Shown: in pieces, positions 1 through 8,889 of the stretch
Layout of the letters: every line of letters starts with the position of its first letter
Numbering within the stretch: position 1 is the first letter of the stretch
Assembly: GCA_030426685.1 (NCBI GenBank)
Contig: JAUHYC010000009.1
Span: forward strand, 1-64,000
DNA length: 64,000 nucleotides
Direction: 5' to 3'
Source of the DNA: Alphaproteobacteria bacterium
GTDB lineage: Bacteria; Pseudomonadota; Alphaproteobacteria; Rhodobacterales; Rhodobacteraceae
The notes under the pieces: model-generated
Databases searched by the model: none
What the model was told of the DNA's origin: nothing
The model's input: only the letters and a program-made list of their open reading frames with translations
Made by a program: the position numbers and the translations under genes

Positions 1-125
1 ACATGATCCGCAAGGGCCAACTCACGCCCGGACTCTGCCTATTTCAACAGTTCGCTGGGCTCGCTACCTGACACACAAGCGTTTGCTGAAACAACTCAAC
101 GGGCTCAAATCTTTGCAACAAAACC
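1..125 (+). mobile_element. Right end of an IS6-family insertion sequence (cut by window edge)
   Basis: An open frame from 3 to a TGA at 69-71 reads MIRKGQLTPG...FQQFAGLAT, which matches the usual C-terminus of IS6-family transposases (MIRKGQ then a short aromatic tail). At 107-125 lies AAATCTTTGCAACAAAACC, whose reverse complement resembles the IS6 terminal inverted repeat (GG...TGTTGCAAA). The rest of the element would lie left of the window. An alternative right boundary is about 188, because 126-188 is repeated beside another IS6 relic at 7298-7385. I cannot tell whether the full element is intact. Confidence 0.7.
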
Positions 126-188
126 TCGGAGGGAACAAACACCAGATTCTGCATACCCGTCAATTAGCCCCCAAAGATTGTGACACAT
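126..188 (+). repeat. Inverted copy of the block at 7298-7385
   Basis: This block, just outside the IS6-like terminal repeat, matches the reverse complement of about 7310-7385, with about 8 mismatches in 62 positions by eye. The copies face each other across the replication, exporter and glycosyltransferase segment. They may be long terminal repeats of a relative of the IS6 element, or flanking DNA carried with it. No gene is seen from here to about 800. Confidence 0.6.
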
Positions 189-805
189 CGACCGGTATCT
201 AAACACAGACTCAGCGTTACGCTCATTAATATTGCTTTTTGCGCACTACATGAATCTGTGGATTTTCTACTGCCTGAGCAATCAGCACTGTTTTCAGGCT
301 TCGACCAAGCTTAACGCAAGGCTGCTTGAGGTCCAGTGGCTTGAATCACTCAAAGATCGACCCATTTGCAATTCCTGTTATTGCATACGACTATCGACAC
401 CCCCTGCCCTATAACTGAGTGCCCGCCCATCTTGATCGTTGTTGAGTAATCAGCAATTTGCGATCCCAGTTGCACCGGACTCGTCGGAGACATCAATCAC
501 AGAGATACTTAGACGACATGTGATTTGCGTGTTGTAAAGTCTCAGGAGTTTTGGTGCCTCAAAGAATCCAACCAACCATCCCAGCAAATTCGACACCGCT
601 CACGCCCTGCAAGCTCACTAGCGCTTGCACCTCAATACCGGATCGGAGAGATGCAGGAGTTTAGTTTTGCCTCTGGACCCATAATCAATTCAATAAAACA
701 CTTGTCGCTCAGCACGGTTAGAATCTTGGGTCATGCGGCTTCAGCCCACGACCAGCGCTCAAATTCCGATAGACCTTTGGTGCCATAACAGCCGGCCGAT
801 GCGTC
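189..805. other. No recognisable gene
   Basis: About 600 bp between the IS6 end and the parB terminator. Short open frames here show no family resemblance, no convincing ribosome binding site and no codon signature. I see nothing that I can name. Confidence 0.5.
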
Positions 806-837
806 AAAAAAAATGGCGCTGGACTTCTCCAACGCCA
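806..837 (-). terminator. Rho-independent terminator of parAB
   Basis: On the minus strand a 10-bp stem (TGGCGTTGGA / TCCAGCGCCA, one G-T pair) with a 4-nt loop is followed by eight T residues. It lies 30 bp beyond the parB stop codon, so it fits as the end of the parA-parB transcript. Confidence 0.85.
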
Positions 838-863
838 CTTAGCCCGACCAACCTTACCCCGTT

Positions 864-883
864 ATCTTACCCATGGGTAAGAT
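864..883. promoter_or_regulatory. parS-like palindrome 1
   Basis: ATCTTACCCATGGGTAAGAT is a perfect 20-bp palindrome. It spans the last codons and stop of parB. The 16-bp core CTTACCC-N2-GGGTAAG recurs at 2279-2294 and 3374-3389. Three copies around one parAB pair suggest the ParB-bound centromere of this replicon; that function is inferred from position and symmetry. Confidence 0.75.
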
Positions 884-1973
884 CGTCTTCCTCGCGCAGA
901 TCATCAATCAACGTGGCAATGGCAAGCTCAAGTTTCGCGCGATCGACCCGAGTAAAATCCAGATCATACCGGAGCTCCAATCGTCCACTCGAAGCGGAAC
1001 ATTTGGCGATTCCTGCCCTGCCCTTCACCTGAAACGTGGTTTTGGCGCGGCGCGGTTTACCGATAGCATCTGGTCGAGGCTTCGGTGCCAATTCGCCATC
1101 CTGAGCTAGAAAACTACGCAGAATGGCAATCTCCCGCGCGCTATCCCTGCCCGGCTCGCGCATCAATGCTGTGTTGACCTGGCGGATCAAGTCTGGATCA
1201 GCGTCCAGCTTGCGCTTAAGCTCAACGCCCACATTGCGCGGAATATCGTTGGGGTGCATCAGCACCGCCTCCAACATGTCCAACAAACTCGCAAATGCAC
1301 GGATGTAACTACGCTTCGTGTAGCTTGCGGATTTGAAGAGCGTTGATACGGCTTTGTCCACATTGGGGCAATCATTTGCGGGATCTTCGGCATAGGCACG
1401 CGCCAGTGCGCCCATTTCGGCAAATGAAATATCTTTGCGGATCAGGTTCTCATCGACCATGCGGCGGTAGCTGTCATCCAAATCAACCGGATCCGATATC
1501 CCGGCTGGAATCGTCGCATAGCGCTCATCGCCGGTTTCCTCCAACAATGCTCGGTAGGCTGACAACCTCCGCATACCCTGAATCAACTCATACCGACCGT
1601 CAGTACGACGCTCAACACGGATCGGGTTGGACAATCCGATATCCTGAATCGACGTCTTCAACTCATCCAATTCCGGATCCGGACCTGGTTTTCGGTCACG
1701 CGTCAGTCTTTCGGTGAGCACATCAACGAGAGAGATACGCTCCGTCACAAAACCTTCGGCCCGCAATCGGACCAATTCGTGGGCCAGGCGATCATTTTCG
1801 ACGCGGATTGCATCCTCGGTGGATTGTTGATCGCGCAACGCATCAGCATTTTCAGAGATGGCCGCCGCCATCGGGCCGCGCCGCTTCTCAAGTACTTTGT
1901 CGGGTATCTTGCCAACCGGGATCTCTTCTATCGTCGGCATATCGATATCGAACATTCTGCGTTTGCGGCTCAT
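867..1973 (-). CDS. parB: Plasmid partition protein ParB (centromere-binding)
   Basis: 368 residues. The middle part (about 85-165) is a ParB/sulfiredoxin-like nuclease-fold domain with the GRYELIQGMRRL.AYRAL signature typical of ParB, followed by a helical region expected to hold the DNA-binding helix-turn-helix. ParB proteins bind parS palindromes and stimulate ParA. The start codon overlaps the parA stop (ATGA), so the two are translationally coupled. The 3' end of the gene itself contains a parS-like palindrome. Length is normal for plasmid ParB/RepB-type proteins. Confidence 0.9.
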   Translation of the reverse strand: MSRKRRMFDIDMPTIEEIPVGKIPDKVLEKRRGPMAAAISENADALRDQQSTEDAIRVENDRLAHELVRLRAEGFVTERISLVDVLTERLTRDRKPGPDPELDELKTSIQDIGLSNPIRVERRTDGRYELIQGMRRLSAYRALLEETGDERYATIPAGISDPVDLDDSYRRMVDENLIRKDISFAEMGALARAYAEDPANDCPNVDKAVSTLFKSASYTKRSYIRAFASLLDMLEAVLMHPNDIPRNVGVELKRKLDADPDLIRQVNTALMREPGRDSAREIAILRSFLAQDGELAPKPRPDAIGKPRRAKTTFQVKGRAGIAKCSASSGRLELRYDLDFTRVDRAKLELAIATLIDDLREEDDLTHG

Positions 1974-3277
1974 GCGTCATCCTCCAGCTTGTCCCAGGCC
2001 GATAGCATCACACCCCGGAATTCTTCATAAACATTGTCAAAGGTCGAACGCGCGCGGCGCCAAGTCTCGCGCGTCATTTCGCGATAATCCATCTCGTACA
2101 CCGAGCTCAGGAATCGACCAGATTGTTCAACCGCGCGGGTCATCTCGACCGGGTGATTTGCCAGATGGTCCCCGAAAACCTTGCGGAACGCATCGTACAT
2201 TGCGGTGTGAAGTGCGTTACCGGGCTCATATCGGGTCAGCAGAAAACGCAGCTCGCAGAAGGTTTTGGGCAGCCCGATCTTACCCGTGGGTAAGGTCTTG
2301 TCGAAACCATAGGCCAGATCTTCAAGCGCCTCCGCCAATTGCCCAATGAAAGACGTGGTTGAATCATATTCCCAGTACCCGGGGCCAGAGGGGATATAGA
2401 GCATATCCGCAGCAAACACGGCATTCATCGATTGATAGCCAATCGCGGGTGGACAATCGAACAGGATCAGATCGTAGGCATCATCCGGTATCTGATCCAG
2501 GTAACGCGACACTGCGGCAAAAAACGACCATTCCGGATTCAGGTGGCGGTATTGTGCGGATGCAAATTCGACGAAAGCCGCGTTGGCGCAAGAGGGGATT
2601 GCATCAATAGTCGACCACGAGGTCTGTTTGATGAAGTCAGAAATCCGCAAATCACCCAACCCCATATCGGTGATCGAAGGTGGCAATTCACGGCGGGGCA
2701 GGGCGGTTCCGGATTCTGCAGCGGCGGGACGATTGTTCATCCGTGTTGTCTCGCGGATCAGATCGCGTGCCATGATGCCCCAGACCGTATAGTCCTCGGC
2801 CACGTCGGTCAGACCCATCGAGTGACTCAGCGTTGCCTGCGGATCGAAATCCACGACCAGAACACGATACCCGTCCAGCGCGGCCGCATGTGCCAGATGT
2901 AGCGCGACGGTGGATTTGCCCGCGCCACCTTTAAAGTTCGCGACTGCCGCCCGGATGGCCCGCTTGCCGGCAGGGCGGGGCGGCGTCAGAGCTTTACGAT
3001 TGATCTTGAGCCTTCGGCGCAACTCATTGACCTCTTCCAGGCTGAACCAGCGCTGGCGGCCATCGGGCTCGACCTCACCCCCGGGAAGCGATGGGTCCGC
3101 CGCGAGTTTCCCCCGAAAGGTCGACTGATTCACCTTGAAGATCAACTCGGACACTTCCCAGCTTGAAAAGCGGCGCAGGGTCTTCTCCATCTCTGGGCTG
3201 AAGGTCTGCTGGCGAATCCAGCCCTGCAATTTGAGGGACTGGGTGCGCAATGCATTTAGGTCTTCGTGCGTGTACAT
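1970..3277 (-). CDS. parA: Plasmid partition ATPase ParA
   Basis: 435 residues. The N-terminal 110 residues carry a winged/MerR-like helical DNA-binding region (RWFSLEEVNELRRRL), as in type Ia ParA proteins that repress their own operon. The ATPase domain begins with the deviant Walker A motif NFKGGAGKST near residue 115 and has the later ILFDCPPAIG motif. It segregates the replicon by forming ATP-dependent gradients with ParB. A parS-like palindrome lies inside the gene (2279-2294) and another upstream (3374-3389). It is divergent from the replication gene. Confidence 0.92.
   Translation of the reverse strand: MYTHEDLNALRTQSLKLQGWIRQQTFSPEMEKTLRRFSSWEVSELIFKVNQSTFRGKLAADPSLPGGEVEPDGRQRWFSLEEVNELRRRLKINRKALTPPRPAGKRAIRAAVANFKGGAGKSTVALHLAHAAALDGYRVLVVDFDPQATLSHSMGLTDVAEDYTVWGIMARDLIRETTRMNNRPAAAESGTALPRRELPPSITDMGLGDLRISDFIKQTSWSTIDAIPSCANAAFVEFASAQYRHLNPEWSFFAAVSRYLDQIPDDAYDLILFDCPPAIGYQSMNAVFAADMLYIPSGPGYWEYDSTTSFIGQLAEALEDLAYGFDKTLPTGKIGLPKTFCELRFLLTRYEPGNALHTAMYDAFRKVFGDHLANHPVEMTRAVEQSGRFLSSVYEMDYREMTRETWRRARSTFDNVYEEFRGVMLSAWDKLEDDA
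2279..2294. promoter_or_regulatory. parS-like palindrome 2 (inside parA)
   Basis: CTTACCCGTGGGTAAG has the same core as the sites at 864-883 and 3374-3389; only the central two bases differ (AT, GT, AC). It is embedded in the parA coding sequence. Confidence 0.7.
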
Positions 3278-3373
3278 GCCTCAATTCTCGTTTGTTGGAC
3301 GCTAATTTTCTTCTTTTCGACATTTACGCTTGATTTGCACTTTTGGCAAAAGAAATTATTCTGAGGTTACGAA

Positions 3374-3389
3374 CTTACCCACGGGTAAG
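3374..3389. promoter_or_regulatory. parS-like palindrome 3 (upstream of parA)
   Basis: CTTACCCACGGGTAAG lies about 100 bp upstream of the parA start, in the divergent region between parA and the replication gene. It could serve both as centromere and as an operator for parAB autoregulation (inference). Confidence 0.75.
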
Positions 3390-3470
3390 AAAATAGGGCC
3401 AGTCCGCACCAGAATCGATTCGGGTGGTCACTCCTGTTCCCGCACCGCCGGCATGGCGACGGAGGGCCAG

Positions 3471-3600
3471 ATTTAGGGGGTCACACTATTTCCCTTGGCC
3501 GCATTTAGGGGGACATAATAGGCCAATAAGGGGTCATCCTATATGTCCCCCATCACCATAGATTCACCAATTTCTTTTTCTTTTTGATTGCGGATTGGGG
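3471..3600. other. Candidate origin of replication with iterons and AT-rich tract
   Basis: Direct repeats start at 3471 (ATTTAGGGGGTCACACTATT), 3503 (ATTTAGGGGGACATAATAGG) and 3525 (AATAAGGGGTCATCCTAT). An inverted copy of the core, ATGTCCCCC, lies at 3543-3551. An AT-rich, pyrimidine-rich stretch follows (about 3560-3592). Repeats followed by an AT-rich tract directly upstream of an initiator gene is the usual design of an iteron-type origin. No experimental support can be given here. Confidence 0.6.
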
Positions 3601-3734
3601 GCCGATGCGGACGCATGAGTAACGAACTCTTGACAGAATCGAAGTATTGGACGCTAATCAGGACACACTAACGAAAAGCGTTGGGAAACGGCGCGATCGA
3701 CGCGGGATGATACCCGCCTGAGGCACAATGAGCG

Positions 3735-4430
3735 GTGAGGACATCTATGCAGGTTGCGAAACCGGTCGGGCGTAATGCGCCTGCACTGAAGTACGATATC
3801 CTGTCGGCACTGGCAGTCTATGCCTTGTCGGGTGACAAACATCGTCACCGCTCTGTTCTACGCATCGTTACCCTGATCACCACTCGCTATAACTGGCGTT
3901 CGAATGAGCTGTCGATCGGACGCGAAGAGATCGCGCGCCTCTGGTCGGTCAACGAACGGACGGTAAAACGCGAGATGGCCAAGCTGCGCAGCGCCGGGTG
4001 GGTCGCCGTCAAGCGCCCTGCAGCGCGGGGTCGTGTCGCAGTTTATGAACTGGACTTAAAGCAGATCATGCTGGACACGGTCGAAATCTGGCCTGTCATC
4101 GGACCGGATTTCCAGGATCGGATGCAGCAGGAGCCTGCCGGAGATTCCAATGTTGTGCCATTTCAGGCCAAACCATCCCTTCCGCCGCCAAATGGAGAAG
4201 ACCTGTGGGGGCAGGTGCAATCCATTCTCCATGGGCGTGACCCCGAACTTTGGGCCAGCTGGTTTCAGCATCTGCACGAGGCCGAGAGGGCAGGGGGCCA
4301 GGTCACGCTGGTGGCGCCGTCACGCTTCATGGCGGATTACATCGCGCAGAAATGGACGGCACGTGTTCTGGCCGCTTATGGGCGCATCGATCCTTCGATC
4401 CGAACCCTGCGTATTGAAGCCGCTGAGTAG
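3735..4430 (+). CDS. DnaA-N-like plasmid replication initiator
   Basis: 231 residues from GTG at 3735; ATG at 3747 is an alternative start. Residues about 15-110 look like a helix-turn-helix initiator domain (SIGREEIARLWSVNERTVKREMAKL). After a linker with a VVPF motif and prolines, residues about 148-228 (LWGQVQSIL...WFQHL...VAPSRFMADYI) resemble the DnaA N-terminal domain. This arrangement is known from the DnaA-like plasmid class of Roseobacter-group bacteria, which is also paired with parAB. The iteron-like region lies directly upstream. Confidence 0.82.
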   Translation: MRTSMQVAKPVGRNAPALKYDILSALAVYALSGDKHRHRSVLRIVTLITTRYNWRSNELSIGREEIARLWSVNERTVKREMAKLRSAGWVAVKRPAARGRVAVYELDLKQIMLDTVEIWPVIGPDFQDRMQQEPAGDSNVVPFQAKPSLPPPNGEDLWGQVQSILHGRDPELWASWFQHLHEAERAGGQVTLVAPSRFMADYIAQKWTARVLAAYGRIDPSIRTLRIEAAE

Positions 4431-4542
4431 GGCAGGGGTCAAGCGGGCTTGCCCAACAGCAAAGGGCAGACTATCTAGCGGCAATGGTTTACGAGCTGGG
4501 CAACAGATACCGGCTTACCTTTGATCACTGTGGAAGCTTGCA

Positions 4543-6324
4543 TTGCTAAAGATCAAATCGAAATTTGCAGCACTCGCGGAAGACTCAATCCTGTGGCGGC
4601 TGTTAGCCGAAAACATGCGGGCACAGATGGTGCCCTATATCATTGCAATCATTGCGATGGTCTTTGTCGCGGGCACCACCGCAGCCGTTGCATTCATCAT
4701 GCGCGACGTGGTGGATTCGCTGTTTGACAGCGAGAATTCCAGCAAGATTCTGGGTGTCTCGATTGCAGTATTCACGATCTTCCTGATCAAGGGCGTGGCG
4801 ACCTATGTACAGGTCGTTGCATTGACCCGTGCGGGGAACCGGATCGTCGCGCAACAGCAGATCAGGCTGTATGACAAGCTGCTGCGACAGGGGGTTTCAT
4901 TCTTCAATCTGACCGAAAGTTCGGATCTATTGATGAAAGTGACCCAATCAGCGCAGGCCGCTCGGACCGTGATCGAGATCATGGTCACCACAGCGGTCAG
5001 AGACACCCTGACATTGATCGGTTTGCTGTTTGTGATGTTCTACCAGCAACCTATCCTGTCCTTGTTTACCTTGATCATTGGCCCCCTGGCGATCTGGGGT
5101 GTTCGCTCGCTGTTGCGCAAAGTGCGCGAGATTGCGGATATGGAACTGCAGTCGATGTCGGCAATCATGAAGGTCATTCAGGAAACCTCGGCCGGTATTC
5201 GAGTTGTGAAGTCTTTTGGGCTTGAGGAACGCATGGCCGGGCAGATGTATTCGGCTGTGAAAAGCGTCGAAAAGCGGCGCAACAAGCTTGCGCGCCTGCA
5301 GGCGGCAACCAGCCCGCTCATGGACATTCTGGCCGGCTTTGCCATCGCTTCTGTCATCGGATTGAGCGCTGCCAATTTGTTTGGGTCTGCGGGCTCGACC
5401 CCAGGCGAATTGATGTCGTTCGTGACCGCTTTGATGATGGCCTATGAGCCCGCCAAGCGCCTGTCCAAGGTACGCGTGAAGATGGAAATCGGATTGCGGC
5501 GTGTGAAGATGCTGTTCACGTTGCTGGATCAGCCTGAAACTCTGCCCGAAGATGCCGACCCAAAAGCACTACCGGATGGCCCGCGTGAGCTGGTCTTTGA
5601 CCAAGTCACCTTTGGCTATCGCAAACGGGATCCAATCCTGAAGGATTTGTCTCTGACCTTCGAGGCGGGGAAAACCACTGCCCTAGTAGGCCTGTCCGGG
5701 GGCGGCAAATCGACCATCCTGAATCTTGCATTACGCCTCTATGACCCGATCAGCGGTTCGGTTTCAATTGACGGACAGGACATCAAGTTCGCCTCGTTCG
5801 AAACATTACGCAAAAACATGTCCTTCGTGGGTCAGGAGACGTTCCTCTTCTCGGCCTCCATTGCCGATAATATCCGATTTGGTCGCGAAGGTGCTTCGCA
5901 GACGGACGTGATCGAGGCGGCGAAGGCTGCCAACGCCTACGATTTCATCATGGGGCTGGAGGACGGGTTCGACACTTTGGTGGGCGAAAACGGCGCCTTC
6001 CTGTCTGGTGGGCAGAAACAGCGCTTGGCGATTGCCCGCGCTCTGCTGCGTGACAGCCCGATCTTGTTGTTGGATGAGCCGACCAGCGCGCTGGATTCAC
6101 GATCCGAACATTTGGTTCAGGAAGCCCTGCACCGCCTGACCGAAGGGCGAACCACCATCATTGTAGCCCACCGATTGTCGACGATCATGCACGCGGACAA
6201 GATCGTTGTCATAGAAAGCGGCGAGGTGCTGGAGCAAGGCAGTGCCGCGCAGTTGTTGGAACATGAGGGGCCGTTCAAGACGCTGTACGACCACCAATAT
6301 TCCAACGCGGTCAATGCGGAATGA
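4543..6324 (+). CDS. ABC exporter, MsbA/lipid or multidrug type
   Basis: 593 residues from a TTG start. The N-terminal half is a six-helix membrane domain (about 20-325). The C-terminal half is an ATPase domain with Walker A GLSGGGKST (near 383), signature LSGGQKQRLAIA (near 487), Walker B ILLLDEPTSALD (near 507) and the H-loop VAHRLST. Membrane and ATPase domains on one chain, working as a dimer, is the exporter design. The next gene overlaps its 3' end and encodes a glycosyltransferase, so export of a lipid-linked or surface glycoconjugate is plausible. The substrate is not shown by the sequence. Confidence 0.85.
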   Translation: MLKIKSKFAALAEDSILWRLLAENMRAQMVPYIIAIIAMVFVAGTTAAVAFIMRDVVDSLFDSENSSKILGVSIAVFTIFLIKGVATYVQVVALTRAGNRIVAQQQIRLYDKLLRQGVSFFNLTESSDLLMKVTQSAQAARTVIEIMVTTAVRDTLTLIGLLFVMFYQQPILSLFTLIIGPLAIWGVRSLLRKVREIADMELQSMSAIMKVIQETSAGIRVVKSFGLEERMAGQMYSAVKSVEKRRNKLARLQAATSPLMDILAGFAIASVIGLSAANLFGSAGSTPGELMSFVTALMMAYEPAKRLSKVRVKMEIGLRRVKMLFTLLDQPETLPEDADPKALPDGPRELVFDQVTFGYRKRDPILKDLSLTFEAGKTTALVGLSGGGKSTILNLALRLYDPISGSVSIDGQDIKFASFETLRKNMSFVGQETFLFSASIADNIRFGREGASQTDVIEAAKAANAYDFIMGLEDGFDTLVGENGAFLSGGQKQRLAIARALLRDSPILLLDEPTSALDSRSEHLVQEALHRLTEGRTTIIVAHRLSTIMHADKIVVIESGEVLEQGSAAQLLEHEGPFKTLYDHQYSNAVNAE

Positions 6325-7220
6325 CGCAAGCATCAGACCGCAACCCGCCAGAGGCCTCGGTCATTATCCCGACTTATCAAAGCTGGGATCAATTGCAGCT
6401 TTGTCTGGATGGGTTGGCCGCGCAGACCCTAGATTTCGGGCGGTTCGAAATACTTGTCGTGAATAATGATCCCAGCGACCCTGTGCCCGAGGGGTTTCGC
6501 CTGCCTCCAAACACCCGCATTCTGAGCGAGGCAAAACCAGGCTCGTATGCCGCCAGAAACCGAGGCATTGAAGAAGCCTCAGCATCGCTGCTGTTTTTCA
6601 CGGATTCCGACTGTCGGCCTGATCCACAGTACGTGGCCGCCGGGTTGCGCATCGCCGCCGAACATCCCGAAATTGGCCGGTTCGGCGGGAATGTCGTGTT
6701 GATCCCGAATGGTCAGGAGTGGACCACGGCTGAGCTATATGACGTCCATCTTGGTCTCGAGCAGCAAAAGTGGGTTGAACGCGGCCGAGCGGTCACGGCC
6801 AACCTGATTGTCCGCCGCGACGTGATCGAGCGCGTAGGTTGCTTCAACGACACTGTTCTTTCGGGCGGTGACATGGAATGGAATGATCGCGCCAAAGCTG
6901 CGGGCGAACCCATCCTGTTCGCGGCCGAGGCCATCGTCCGCCATCCCGCACGCGGCAGCCTGCGCGAACATATCACCAAGGCGCGCCGCATCGAGGGCGC
7001 CCGCCTGCGCCGCAATGCCCGGCGCGGCTTTGTGAACTATATCCCCCCTGTGCACAAACTGATCCCATCCTTCAAGACGCTCAGGAACCTTCTCAGCACC
7101 CCGGAACTGACGACAGGGCAGGCCTTTGGTGTCTGGGGTGTCCATTATGCGCTGCGGGTGGTGAAGATTACCGAGACAATCCGTCTACTGTGGATTGGAC
7201 GGCCAGATCAGCGCAAATAA
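6321..7220 (+). CDS. Family 2 glycosyltransferase
   Basis: 299 residues with the GT-A fold start ASVIIPTYQSWDQL, the AARNRGIEEA motif, the DxD-like metal site FFTDSDCRPD (near residue 95) and the acceptor-side GGDMEWNDR motif. It would transfer a sugar from a nucleotide-sugar donor to an unknown acceptor at the cytoplasmic face. The start overlaps the exporter stop codon by 4 bp, so the two form an operon, probably for a surface polysaccharide or glycolipid. Confidence 0.87.
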   Translation: MTQASDRNPPEASVIIPTYQSWDQLQLCLDGLAAQTLDFGRFEILVVNNDPSDPVPEGFRLPPNTRILSEAKPGSYAARNRGIEEASASLLFFTDSDCRPDPQYVAAGLRIAAEHPEIGRFGGNVVLIPNGQEWTTAELYDVHLGLEQQKWVERGRAVTANLIVRRDVIERVGCFNDTVLSGGDMEWNDRAKAAGEPILFAAEAIVRHPARGSLREHITKARRIEGARLRRNARRGFVNYIPPVHKLIPSFKTLRNLLSTPELTTGQAFGVWGVHYALRVVKITETIRLLWIGRPDQRK

Positions 7221-7297
7221 AGCGTGAATACAGCTAATTATGTACTGCGCATTTCTGCCAATAAATGATCATTGTTGTGAGTGGGCAGTAGTCTTCG

Positions 7298-7385
7298 GTG
7301 GATCTGTCGCGAAGAGTGGATGCGTCACAAACTTTGGGGGCCAACCGACGAGTATGCAGAATCTGGCGTTTGTTCTCTCCGAGAA
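7298..7385 (-). repeat. Inverted copy of the block at 126-188
   Basis: On the minus strand this block repeats the sequence found at the left end of the window. It ends where a degenerate version of the IS6-like terminus would sit (7383-7402) and directly precedes the IS6 transposase relic. See the entry at 126-188. Confidence 0.6.
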
Positions 7386-7405
7386 GTTTTCCAATAGGCT
7401 TCAGC

Positions 7406-8037
7406 ATGATCTCTAGAAAGGCTGTCATTTCTCCAAGGATGCGGTTTTGTACGCTGTATACTTCTAACTGCGGTACACGGTGTCCTATCGCGATTTGGAA
7501 GAAATCACGACGGGGCGCGGAGTGCGAGTTGACCACGTCACATTGAATAGGTGGGTAGTGAAGTACTCGCCGATAGTTGCTGCACGGGTGCAATCCAAGA
7601 AGCGCCCAACGCTGAAATTCTGGCGTATGGACCAAAGCTACCTGCGTGTGCGTGGCAAGTGGATGTATCTCTATCGAGCAATTGACAAAGCGGGGAACAC
7701 CCTCGATTTTATACTGTCTGAACGAAGAAATGGGCTCGCAGCGACCAGGTTCTTTGCCAAAGCGCTGTCGTCAAACGGCATCCCGGACAAAATCGTGATC
7801 GACAGGAGCGGCGTTAATGGAGCGGGTATTCGAGAGGTGAGCCGAATCCTGAAGCGATTTGGATGCCCGGTCGAAGTACAGACAATCAGGTCGAAATTTT
7901 TGAGTAACATGATAGAGCAGGATCATCGGTTCATTAAGCGGCGTGTTCGACACATGTGCGGGTTCAAACCGTCCAAATCCGCTTCGGCTACACTGGACGG
8001 CATCAAGGTCGCCAAAATGATGCCGCCAGATATATAG
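7406..8037 (+). pseudogene. IS6-family transposase, broken and truncated
   Basis: The reading begins ATG ATC TCT at 7406, then shifts frame; KGCHFSKDAVLYAVYF runs from 7417 to a TAA at 7465-7467 where the family has a tyrosine, and then LRYTVSYRDLEEI continues. The rest keeps much of the IS6 DDE core: WRMDQSYLRVRGKWMYLYRA, VIDRSGVN and IEQDHRFIKRR. The first catalytic segment reads DQS instead of the usual DET. At about 8028 the match stops and IS110-like sequence on the other strand begins, so the C-terminus is lost. It cannot encode an active enzyme. Confidence 0.85.
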
Positions 8038-8801
8038 CGTCCACCGGACTGGTTGCGCGAGGGCGTCAGGCCAACCCAGGGACTGACCCTCGTTGAAGAC
8101 CGGAAGAACATTGTCATGGCCGAGCCGATCCTTGGTATCGTCATCAAACGGAGGCAAACCGGATCGTCTTTGCCGAGCTGACGAACCCGCTTCTCAAGAG
8201 CCGCTAGCTCCAATCGCAAGGATGCTCTGGCACGCAGCATCGGTTGGTAGCGGCTTCCAACATTGGGTTGCCCTCCGCCAACTCCCGGATGCGGGCCTTG
8301 ATCCTACCGTGAGAGGCCGCACCCACCTTGAGCCCAAAGTTCCGGAGCAAGCCTCTCAGCGACATCTCCAATACAATCATATTCTGCTGAATGGCTTTTC
8401 GAGCGCTGAGTACGGCAGGGGTTGCCTGAGGTGAGGCGGGCTTACAGTGAACCGGGCGGAACCAACCAAGATGAAGTAGATGCGCAATTCCCTCGAAATC
8501 CCGTCTATCCACCTTGATCGGCATAGGCTTCAATGCATCTTTCACCTGGCGGGTTTCTATAAATGCGGCGTCAAAGCCCAACTCTGCCAGCCCACGATGC
8601 AATCATTGCGACCTAGGTCCAGTCTCTAGGCCTATCGCGGCGATGTCGTCGGCCAAACCATCCAGCCACAGGCCAGAATCTCGGGATCGCTCGCCGCATC
8701 AGTCTCTTTGATTATCTCACCTTGCTCGCTGACAACGCAAACCGCGGTTCTGGAAAGTGATACATCCAATCCAACAAACAGTCTCATCCCGTCGTCTTTC
8801 A
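8030..8801 (-). pseudogene. IS110-family transposase, broken
   Basis: From ATG at 8801 the minus strand reads MKDDGMRLFVGLDVSLSRTAVCVV, the typical IS110 start with the first acidic DEDD residue. The frame breaks after SDPEILA, and the product resumes as HRGLAELGFDAAFIETRQVKDAL with VDRRD, GLLRNFGLKVG and later RLMTIPRIGSAMTM and VGLTPSRNQSG. At least two frameshifts or stops interrupt it. It ends at the junction with the IS6 relic near 8030. Confidence 0.85.
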
Positions 8802-8889
8802 TGTGGGTTCAATACGGGAATGGCGCCAGCGCAGTGCTGATCTGGCGAGTGGTAACGGCGGTGTGTGACGCAGGTCCCGTTACGGCATC

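Noticed and set aside
525..1032. Plus-strand frames opposite and beyond the parB end
   Set aside because: They run through the parB terminator or antisense to parB and have no family resemblance.
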